Source: Punctularia strigosozonata HHB-11173 SS5 | Taxonomy: Eukaryota > Basidiomycota > Agaricomycetes > Corticiales > Punctulariaceae | Length of the DNA: 64,000 nt | Reading direction: 5' to 3' | Assembly: GCF_000264995.1 (NCBI RefSeq) | Contig: NW_006767449.1 | Location: 57,805-121,804, forward strand | Shown: in pieces, positions 10,194 to 19,993 of the stretch | How the letters are laid out: the number at the start of each line of letters is the position of its first letter | How positions within the stretch are numbered: position 1 is the first letter of the stretch | Position numbers and translations under genes: made by a program | The notes under the pieces: generated by a model | The model's database searches: none | Told to the model about the DNA's origin: nothing | Seen by the model: the letters and a program-made list of their open reading frames with translations, nothing else

Positions 10194-11590
10194 GATCGAA
10201 TCATCATGGCTATAACCTCCGATCTACTCGTAAACGAACGTCCGAAGTCTCCCCGCACGACTCAACAAACTCGGTGCGCAGACCTCAAGGCTTATCAACA
10301 GCATCCGGCGCTCGGCCGCGCACCGAGACCGCTTCAGATGGGACCATCAAGATCACCCCCGCACCCCGTGCAGCGCCTAAGCGCAAACGACCTCCATCGC
10401 CGTCTGTGTTGGATGAACGCCCTACCAAGGGTCGCCGCAGTAGCGATGAGGCCCAAACGACAGAGATCAGGGCTCGTCTCGCTTTGCGACGAGAAATGCG
10501 CACGATGAGCAATGAGGCGTCCGCGGTTCGCGATCTCGTGGCTCATACTGAAGAGGCTGTGATTCGGACCATGGCCAGAGTCAGAGATCTCCGAAAAGCG
10601 ACGAGGAAGCTCTGTAAACAGGCAGCGTCATTCCCAGTGAACACCGCCCTCGAGCCTGATGTAATTCGAGATAGATCGTGAGTAATCTTGCCGTTATTGC
10701 TTGCTTTACGTCGACTCATGAGATTCCTAAGTTCTGCTCCTGCGCGCGGGACACACCGTATTCAGCCGCCCTCCCCAACACAACCCGCAGATTCGAGGCA
10801 CAACCCTCTCGTTATCACACCTGATGTAACCTGGCCGCGGTACAACGATCCGGAGAGATACTCTCAGGATTACTCGGACGCCGAACTTGCGTCAATCTAC
10901 CGTACTATGCTCGACGGCATGCCTGCCGTCTGCATATGCAGACCGACGACCTTGCAGCGAAGACACTTCGAGCACACGAAATACAATTATCCAAGACCTC
11001 GATTCGGCGTAGATCAACAAGGCGCGCCTTTCCAGGATTGGTCCGTTGTCCCCCGGGGAAAAAATCGTCGCCGACGACGTCTGGCAAAGGAGGACATCGT
11101 TGCCAACGAGCTGTTCTTGGACCAAGCCGCCCCTGATGAAAACGTCTGTGTCTTACCGGCTCCCCGTCGACCGCGACGCCCTAGGGCGTTCTCGACGGCT
11201 TTCACCCTCCAGTTCCGACATATTCCCACTTGCGTCTTAGACACGATGGAGTTATGGCACGTCCAGAATGGTCGATGTTTGAGTTGCATCGCAATGGCGA
11301 TGCGGACGTTCCCTCCTTGGATCGTTGAAGCGCATTCACCCGAGCGAGTAGAAGAAGGGAATCCCATTTATGTGAACCAGGATCGAGACGAGATGATCGA
11401 GTGGGACGAAGCCAGGAAGCGTTGGAGGCATCTGGTGCTCGACCATTACAGGTGGACACCGGTCCAAGATCTGGAGGAGAGGCCTGTTGACAATGCTGCC
11501 GATCCCCTGATTGTCAACGGGTCATCCGGGCGGCCCGTGCCTCGACCCTGTCGTATCTTCTACGGGTGTGTACTCGACACGCATTACTAG
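9955..11590 (+). CDS. A2: unrecognised protein with CxC/CxxC C-terminal domain, module gene A
   Basis: Three exons are inferred: 9955-10138, 10194-10677 and 10732-11590. Introns are GT-AG (55 and 54 nt) and sit at the same phases as in A1. Exon 1 is nearly identical to A1, exon 2 is similar (KRKRPPSPSVLDERPTKGR), and exon 3 is clearly diverged. The C-terminal domain has CIC, PRPRFGVDQQG, FQDWSV, RRPRRPRAFST, FRHIP, CLSC, RTFPPWIVE, GNPIYVN, IEWDEARKRWRHLVLDHY and QDLEERP. The product is about 508 residues without signal peptide or membrane span, with many basic residues in the N-terminal half, which suggests a nuclear or nucleic-acid-associated protein (inference). B2 starts 464 bases downstream. 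I cannot name the family. Confidence 0.82.
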
Positions 11591-11907
11591 AACAGTTGCG
11601 CGCAAATGACTTCGGTTGCTCGTCCTTGCTGCTGTACTATATCAAATCTTGTCATCTGTCGAGCTTAATGGGAGTCCGGGGGCGCGTCCGGGCCGAAGTG
11701 GCCCGATGCGTTGTCGGTGCACTCACGTGCGCCAACACTGCAATAAATCGTCCGCCTTCGGCGTCTACATTACACGTATACATAACTAAGTCAGGAGCCC
11801 ACTGCAATTTCATGCCCGGTATATCAGATTCTCACTAGCATCGCCAGTAGCCGCACTGTTGCAGTGGCACATGGGCCGCGCTTTGTCACGCCAGTGGCCT
11901 ATAGTTT

Positions 11908-11999
11908 GGACAAAGCCACCCGCAATGCTTCTGGGGATGATTGGCCATCTGGCCATGGCCGCCACAGACAATGCCCCACCATCGAAATCTGCATATAAA
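11908..11999 (+). promoter_or_regulatory. B2 promoter: conserved GGACAAAGCCAC box and TATA
   Basis: GGACAAAGCCAC occurs at 11908-11919 and ATATAAA at 11993-11999, 62 bases before the B2 start, repeating the arrangement in front of B1. The rest of the 11591-12054 spacer has nothing else recognisable. Confidence 0.6.
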
Positions 12000-12054
12000 C
12001 CATGCTTGTAGGCGAGTTTTACCCCGCTCTACCTCTGCGAGCTATCCGCCAACC

Positions 12055-14723
12055 ATGCCACTGAAGAAGGATCAAGTGTTTGCTCAGCAAGCGTCTCTGC
12101 TGTACGAACTGCGCGGCAAGAACTGGGCCTTCCTTCAAGCCTCCAAGCCTCATCAACACGTTCTGTTCGATAACTCGTCGCCGGAGTGGTATTTATATTC
12201 CCAAAGCGTTGGACAGCCACCGGCGCCGTTCGAGTCAAAGCAAGGTCGGTGCCATTACCATATAAGCGTCACATCATCTAATGCTCAACCACAGAGAATC
12301 GTTCGGCACTTGCCGTCATCCGCAAGGTGAATGACAGCTCTGAAGATGCACAGGTAGAAATCCTGCCCATGGAGGAAGCCGCACGCATTCGTGTACGTCG
12401 AAGCTCGCGTTGATCTACCTGGCTTCGCTGATGATCATGACAGGTGAATGGAAGGATGATATACGTCGGAGACGAGTGCCCACTCTTACACAATACCGTC
12501 ATTCGTATCGGTGACCACGGTATGTATCGGATCATGCAAGCTTGACGCAGTACTTATTCACTGCCCACAGAGTATATCTATCGCTTTTTGGGAGACTTGC
12601 AAGACGTTCCATACCATGTTGATCGCTACAGCATCGACGATCACAATGTTCTTCGCGGTGTTCATGGTAAAGGATGTAAGCAGTTCAAGATTCTCTCCGC
12701 CCAAGTTCTCGCTCTTTACCCGAGGGATATCCTTAGTCGTTTTCAGTGCCACGCATCTCACAACAGGTCATGCTGTGGCCGTGAAGGTTCTATCGATGCC
12801 CACCAAGAAGATGAAGCACGCACAGTCACAGCTATTGAGAATGGTCGAAGAATTGACTCATCAGAACATATTGTCTTTTTCTGACTGGTTCCTGTATCCC
12901 AAAGCTGCCGGCGAAGCGGTCACGCGGATTGGTGAGTCGTTTATTCACATGTCCACGCGCTCCCTGACTGTAACACCTGAAGGCATGGTGACATCACTGC
13001 TCCCGCACGGGAATCTTTTCGACTATATCAAGATCAGAGGAAAACTAGGTATGTCCCACGGTCCGTAGAACCAGTCGTTGCCGTCCACTGAATGCAATGT
13101 CCGATTTCTAGGAGAACTACTCGCTCGTCCTGTTGTCGCTCAACTCATGGACGGACTGATGGTAGCGCACCTCATGACCGTACTGCGGTTTGCCACTGAC
13201 ATTGTATCCGTAGTACATGCACAGCCAGGGCGTCCTTCATCGCCAAGTCGAGCCAGAGGTTTGTCACATTCGCTTTCAAGTCCTCTCCTTGCCAAACCTC
13301 ACCCTCAACACACGCAGAACATCCTCGTATGCGATGAGAGCTGCGGCCAGATCCTTACAATCAAGATCAGCGGTTTCGGATCTGCCCAGCGGTTTGCCAG
13401 CACAACCGACGGAGACGACCAGAAGTTGGTCGGAAATGCACAATGGGCACCACCCGAGCTCTTGAAGTCTAAATATAATGAGCTTGGAGACACCTTTGGC
13501 GTGGGAGCTATCATGTTCTTCGTGTAAGTGGTCAGATTCTTCCCCGGTACGCGCGCTTCAATTCCGCCCTTTAGCCTCTGGGAGAAACCATTTTACCGCG
13601 TCGATGATGAGATGAGCCTTAAGGAACAGATGCAGACGAGGCTCTCCAATTACACGGCAAAGCGAAAGTTGCGGATGGGCTCGCCCGGTATGTATACGCT
13701 GAATCGTACATGATATAAAAAAACTCACTTTACTTCGACTTAGCATGCAATCTCCTCGATAAGCTGACAAAAGAGAACACAAGTGAGCGCCTGCGACTGC
13801 GCGAAGCCCGATGCGACCCATGGCTGGAGCGACGCCAGGTCCCTCCTCCATTTTTGAAACCGTACTCTGCCGATCATTATCTGGTTAGGGGTTTCATTGA
13901 CAGAAACGGGCTCCCTGAACCTGCGTTCAGACGGACATTCATGACCAATGGGAAGTCCACCTACTATAGCGACTCCGACAACGACTCCGACAACGACTCG
14001 GATGCAGAGACCGACGCCGACGTCAACACGGAGCAGGACGACGAGTCTGGCCCGGAAACAACCTCTCATGAAACGTCGATTTCGGATGCGTCTTCTTACG
14101 TAGCCACGGACGCGCGATCGGACGCAGGTTCAGAATCGTCTTCCAGCCTCGAGGAGGAAGAGGATCGCCCCGAACTAGAATGGTACTCGACCAATTACGC
14201 CAGTGATCTGCTCTTTCTCCCGGATAACAATCCAGTTTGGGACCCTGTGCCGCGCTCTCCGAAGACCACCATCTACGCAATCCCTGTATCCGACGCTCCC
14301 GTAGGCGCCGCGTCGGGTGTCATTGACCTCGAGTCGGATGGAGGAGACGATGACACGGACACGTTGGTCGGTTACGACGACCATTCGTATTCCATGGACC
14401 TCACCACCGAGGAGGATGAAGACCAAGAACCCCAGGTTGCCTCGCGCACGAGTCGCGCCTCTCGTTCGAAGCGTGGACGCGGTGGACGCGTCGGTGGCTC
14501 CCGCCGCGTCGGAATAGCTGCATCGTCCGACGGTCGTCAACGCGCCCGCACGTCGGCCAGGCTCCAGGCCGCCAAAGTCCGGGCAACCGAGCTGAAGAGG
14601 ACCGAGCGGGTGGAGGCCAGGAATGTTCAGAAGATGGTGCACACCACGGAGAAGAAGCTGGCGAGGGCGGCGGCGAGCGCCAAGAGCCTCCTGAAGAACC
14701 TCGCGAAGCTGGACGCTATGTGA
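12055..14723 (+). CDS. B2: FHA-domain pseudokinase with acidic and basic tail, module gene B
   Basis: Multi-exon gene starting MPLKKDQVFAQQASLLYELR; exon 1 is 12055-12244 and later introns are short GT-AG introns at B1-like positions. The FHA-like part is recognisable by WYLYSQS, IRVNGRMIYVGDECPLLHN, TVIRIGDH and EYIYRFLGD. The kinase fold shows GHAVAVKVL, GNLFDYIKIRGKLGE, YMHSQGVLHRQVEPEN, IKISGFGSAQ, WAPPELL and a complete C-lobe. HRD is replaced by HRQ and DFG by SGF/GFG without the metal-binding Asp, so it is probably a scaffold or sensor, not an enzyme (inference). The tail has an acidic serine-rich run (SDSDNDSDND and following), then RASRSKRGRGGRVGGSRR, then a Lys/Ala-rich helix ending LAKLDAM. 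It converges on azgA. Confidence 0.82.
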
Positions 14724-14935
14724 GACATCGCACGCGGGTCAGGCAAGTAGAAGGCTGTAAGAATGGGGTCGACAAAGTCGACATCGGTGCCTCTCTTATA
14801 TCTCTTTTGATTATCATAGCTACGCCTGCCGTACCATAAGGACACTTACGCCATGTATGATCCAACGAATCGTTATATAAGCAATGATATGCTCGTTTCC
14901 ATTGCCGAACCCTTTTGACGCAACAGCCAAACCGC
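14432..14935 (+). repeat. Direct repeat: B tail and 3' flank, copy 2
   Basis: This is the partner of 7834-8326. The non-coding part runs from the B2 stop to about 14935, after which the two loci part: copy 1 continues into the inverted repeat at once, copy 2 has about 120 unrelated bases first. Confidence 0.88.
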
Positions 14936-15054
14936 AATGCTTTATATGCAAGAATATTGATTCTACGTTTCACGATCCATCTTCTGCCAGTAGTTCCTGA
15001 CCAACGCCCGGTGCGTTGGCGAACAAAACCAATAAGATACCCGTCCTACAGAGA

Positions 15055-15462
15055 CATACGACCGCCGTTGGAGCATCATACACACAAGCAAGCAGCAAGA
15101 ACAACAAACAACACGGATGATGATAAAAGAAAGGAAAGAGATATACCCAAACGACAATACAATATCTACAGCAATGGAACATGTTCCCGTATCTTCCTCG
15201 GTCGGCCCTGATCCGTTTTGTGGGTGAAGTTTAGTCCAGTTCATCAGCGCGGGTCGGGGCACAGCGGAGCGATCTGTTCAAGGGAAGAGCGGTGGAGTGG
15301 GGGGGAGGGGAGAGGTAGGTGGGAGGGAAAGACACGGGGGATCGTGGCGCACGGAATGCGAGGGGGAGAGAGAGTGGGAGGGAAGCAAAGCACAGCAGAG
15401 GGGGGGGGAGGGAAAGCGAGTTCAAACGACGTCGGCCCCAAATATCGTTTCAATGATGTTGT
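15055..15462 (-). repeat. Inverted repeat, right arm (native azgA 3' end and downstream region)
   Basis: This is the reverse-complement partner of 8327-8710. The azgA stop codon (15450-15452) lies inside it, so this arm is the source and the left arm the copy. Together with 8327-8710 it brackets the A remnant, A2 and B2. Confidence 0.88.
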
Positions 15463-18400
15463 CCGGATGACCGCACCGAAACCTCGTCCTCAAACTTCTG
15501 CCGGAGCGCGTCCCCGTGCGCCGACTCGGCCATGTCGATCGAGTGCTCTTGCCGGCTCTGCAACTCCTGCGGCGGGTCCATGTGTGGGTCTTGATATCTC
15601 CCCGTGAGCTTTTGGCTGATCAGAGTCCTCGTGAGCATTCGCGAGCGTCAGGGAAAAAGAAAGGGGGCATTTGGATACGCACAACCAGATGGGCACGAGG
15701 CCGCCCGGGGGTACGACCCACTCCTCCGAGTACTCGTAGTGCGCGGGGACGATGCGTCCGCCTGAGATCTTCATGAGGATCCAGGCGGTGCCGTTGATGG
15801 CGATGTAGGACCCCAGGCCGGCGATGATACCGTACGCGATGCTACGCCGCCGGGATATGAGCACGGAATCACCAACGCGAGACCAAAAAAAAAGAGCAAC
15901 GTACTTGTACGATAGAGGGATGATGATGATGGTCAAGAACGCGGGTATCGCGTCGCCGACGTAGTCCCAGTTGATCTCCTTGACACTGAAAATCGGCAGG
16001 GTGAGCTCTCGGCTGAACCTCTGCACGGAAGCGTACCGCGACTCACTTGCGGATCATCAGGCAGCCGACGATGACGAGCGCGCTCCCGGTCGCCCAAGGG
16101 GGTATCGACGCGAAGATGGGCGCGAAGAACACGCTGACGAAGAACATGAGCCCCGTCGTGATCGCGGTGATGCCCGTCCGTCCACCCTCTGTCCGCGCCA
16201 AGGGAGATCATCCATCAGTAAAAAAATAAAATAAAAATACAAAAACGGCCTATGTACACCGGGATCGGCGAAACGGGACGTACCGGAGATACCGGTGGCG
16301 CTCTCGATGAAGGCCGTCACGGGGCTGGTGCCCATCAGCGCGCCCATGCTGATCGAAAACGCGTCGACGCAGTACGCGACCGTGCTCCTCTCGAAATCGA
16401 GCGTGACCGGGTCGCGCAAGCCCGCAAACTTGGCCATCGAGTAGAGCGTGCCCGTCGTGTCGAGGATGTCGACGTAGAGGAACGTGACGAGCGCGTACCA
16501 CACCCGGCCGTTGCCGTAGTGGTAGTCGAGCACGTCGCCGACGCGCTGTAGCGGGCGGAAGGTGACGACCTTCTTGAAATAGTCGAAGGCGGCGTCGCCG
16601 GTGGGCGTGTGCGGGAAGGCGGTGACGGACGTCGGCCGGGGCCAGGAGATGATGGAGACGAGGAAGATGCCGATGAGGATCGCGCCCTTGACGCGGTAGA
16701 GCATGAGGAGCAGGGTCAGGATCCCGCCGCAGAAGATGCCGAGCCACATCGTCGGAAGCCGGAGAACGCCGCGCGCGCAGTAGCCCGATAGGTTCTCGAC
16801 ATAATCTGAATCGCGTTGCCCGAAGGTCAGGCTAAGGAATGCAGACAGGAAACGCGGGAGGAGGAAGCGTACCTTCAGCCTTGCAACCGCCGAGGCCGAC
16901 AAAGTTCGTCTGGTCGCCGCCGATCACGAAAAGACCGCCGTTTGCTGTGCGCAGAGGGGAAAAAAAAGGGATGAGCGCCCACGTTCGTCGCATGAAACGC
17001 AGGAAATGCTCACACAGGCCGATAAAGGCGATGAATAAGCCAATGCCAGCGCCAACGGCCAATACTAATGACTGCGGCATGATCCGCGCCAGCCATTGCC
17101 GTAGGCCCAGGAGGGAGAGTATCACGAACACCCAGCTATCAGGGGGGATCAGAACAGGCACCAAGCCATTATAAAACGAGTAGACGCGTACCCTTCCAGG
17201 AAAACGGCTGCGAGCGCTTCCTGATACGTTATCTGGCCCGATCCATGGAAGCCCACGATGCTGTACGTGAACTACCCAAGACGCGAATTAGCGCACGCGG
17301 ATTTGAGATGTAGCGCCGTGCCGGCGAGCCGCCCGAGCTCGGAATAGCTGATGGTGGCAAGCTCTCGATCCTCGAGCGGGCTCGCCGACCCAGCACACGG
17401 TAGAAAATGCTGTCGTCACGATTTCGACTCACGTATGCGTTCAATCCTAGACCGGGCGCGAGTCCGATGGGCAAATTGGCCAACAAGCCCATCAAGCACG
17501 ACGCGAGCGCCGACACGGCCGCGGTCGTCGTGATCAGATCCTGCCGTACCTCTTCGACCTACGACCAAAAAAAAACCGATAAGATAGCAAAGACGTCAGC
17601 ACATCGAGATCCCATCTTCCAAAAAAGAAACCTTAACGTTAAAGCAGAAGGAGACGGTATTAATAAAAAAAAACGCCGTGCGAAAACGCGATAGAGGCGC
17701 GGATCGAAGGAAGAAGGGAAGGGAAGCTTGGGGAGACTAGGTTTGATGCCGACGCGCGCAACGAACGCGGAAGCTTGGGGCGAAGATACCGATTATGGTG
17801 TCCGCTGACGCACGCCCCGCCGGCAGAGTCCGCCGAGAAGGCCGCGCCCGGGACACAAATAAGGAAAGAAAACCAGAGAGACGCGGGTGCAGTCCTGTCC
17901 GTGGCAGTCACCGCAGTCATGACACCCAAGCGACCCGCGTTTTCCGCCCCGTGTATTCATGGAACCGGGAACGCAAGCGGGCAGCGGGAGCGGGGGGAAG
18001 ATGAATATAGACCAGGCAGGGCCGCGGCAGAGGAACAAAGAGGGAAAGGAGCGAAGGAGTCGAAGGCGATAACAACTCACGCAGGTCAGGTAGACGTCGT
18101 CGTTGACGCACATGTCGCTCTGGGTGCAGACGCACGTTCCGCCCGAGTCGGACAGGATCGAGGCGTTGACCGCGATCTTCGCGACGCCGCAGCGTGTGGG
18201 TCGTCGTTTGCATATGGTGGTGTGGTATGGTGTGGGAGGTGGCGTTCGAGGGAGCGGGAAGCGACAGCACGCAGCATGAGCACATGGATGCGACGCATGG
18301 CGGTACGCATCGGAAATTTTTGCGAGGAGGAGGACAGGAGCGATCCAGACGGACGTGAAAGAAAAAATGTCAGCTTGTGCGAGGAACGGCGCCAGCGAGG

Positions 18401-18715
18401 ACGGAGGGGAGGGGAGACGTACGATGTAGGCCATGGCGGCCCATGTCGTGATCCCAGCACGAATCTCCGTCTGAGATAACGCCATTGTCAGCGGGGCACG
18501 AAGGTTATATAAGAATCACGAGCGCGCGCGGACGCACCAGGAATCGAGAGCCTTCGCGTTCGCGTTCTGCACCTGAGCCGTCGAGCTTGAACCAGCGACC
18601 GACGAACGATCTGGCCACCTAATTATGAACAGCGCCCAGATGAGCGACTAGGATGCTGCGGAGGATGACGACTGCACTGCCGCACCGCATCGTTGATTGT
18701 ATGCGCAGCGCCCAT
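15450..18715 (-). CDS. azgA: Purine (adenine/guanine/hypoxanthine) permease, AzgA type
   Basis: A multi-exon membrane transporter of the NCS2/AzgA-like family, which imports adenine, guanine and hypoxanthine with protons across the plasma membrane. The inferred start gives [10 protein letters not shown] joined to [16 protein letters not shown], followed by [83 protein letters not shown] and LGGC, which are all typical of fungal AzgA. Later exons carry the second helical half ([33 protein letters not shown]) and a hydrophilic C-terminus ending SSGQHH. Many short introns interrupt it. The stop lies inside the inverted repeat. It is transcribed toward B2. Confidence 0.9.
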
Positions 18716-19993
18716 ATCTTGGGTGTGGGCGGTAACCGAGGAACGAGGTTAAGGAGGGCAAGAGGGGTACGGAGGTAGGTCGGCGATGTTACAAGGGGAA
18801 GAAGAGGGAAGGGAGCGTCAGCGGCTAGCAAGGGAGCGGAAGGGAAGAGGGGGGAAGGGGATGTACGCGGAATGGAGGCTGTCGCTGGGCGATGCAAATT
18901 ACTAGGGTGTATTATTGAGCGTGTGGGTGAGAGGAATAAGGTTCGCAACCGCCGCCCGCTCCTGGGCACGCTCGTCTTTCGGTTTTCGATCACGCCCTCC
19001 GAACAAGAGGCCGAAGAGACGGGTGAGAGAGAGAGAGAGAGAGATCTGAGCGTTTGCCCTGAGGTCAGGCGAGCCCGCGGGACGATCAAAAGTTTCGTTA
19101 TCGCCGGCCTCGGGGGAATTCTCACTCGGGCGCAAGCGACGGGAAAGCCTGCGAGGTGGACGGGGAGGGGGGGGGAAGACGGAAGAGGAGGAAGAGGACG
19201 GGATCTCTCGCTCGCTCGCCAAAACGCTGCAGAGGGTCAATTGGAATTCTCGAGCCGTCGGCGCCAAAACGGTTGAGCCCATGGGGCGCGCGCCCCTCGT
19301 CCGTACCGCCGGGGACGGTCCGGCGCGGCAAGTCCCGGCCCCTCCGCTCATTTTCGCACCCCGCGAGCGACCGTGCAGTGATGTTCCTGCGCTTCTCAAT
19401 ATACAAACCACCGTTGATCAGGAGGTCCACAAATGAGCACAGAGGGCGTTCGGTGTCACAGCAAAGCTTGAGGGATGGACAGAGAGGTTACATAGACCCG
19501 TTGCATAGCGGAGGCAGGAGGGTGTGCTTGGGTCGAGCAAAAGGTCCGAAAAGACCTCTCCACCGATTTGCAAAACGAGAAACGGGCGAATTTGGTGATC
19601 GCAATCAAAATTGCCATCAAGCGCATATTCGGTATAGGCTGTTACCGATACACACCCCCGTAATCGCGACGGCAAGATGCTCGACTCCACCCTGTCAAGT
19701 GCTTGGCTTGGGCGCTTGAGCTTCGTAGCCGACAACAACTTAGGATACCAGAAGATACTCTTTGAAGGCTCTTTCACTTCACTGAGACTAGCTCCATAGT
19801 ACAAAAGAATGCAGGGGCGACCGAGCATAGGCTCGGTCGATAATAACTTAGCCGACACCCACACACCAACTCCATCTAGACTCATGGGGGTTTCTCCGAC
19901 ATGGTATCTCCCTTCCTATCGGGTATCTTCCTTTTCGTGTTCGGAGGGCCGTAAAAACGTGTCCCTCTCAGCACCCACTTTTTGTTTTGCCTT
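18716..19993. other. Intergenic between azgA and the lectin-like gene
   Basis: No gene is recognised. It holds a GA dinucleotide run at about 19024-19042 and purine/pyrimidine-rich stretches near 18780-18860 and 19160-19200. The azgA promoter should lie at its left end. Confidence 0.5.

Noticed and set aside
1-14723. A-B pairs as HD1/HD2 homeodomain mating-type genes
   Set aside because: HD pairs are divergently transcribed and carry the WFxNxR homeodomain helix. A and B are co-oriented and neither has a homeodomain.
16057-16902. The minus-strand frame at 16057-16902 read as one uninterrupted exon
   Set aside because: The frame turns Arg/Ser-rich where the transporter helices should continue, so an intron lies near 16200-16280.
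19024-19042. GA dinucleotide run as a functional element
   Set aside because: Ordinary microsatellite without context.
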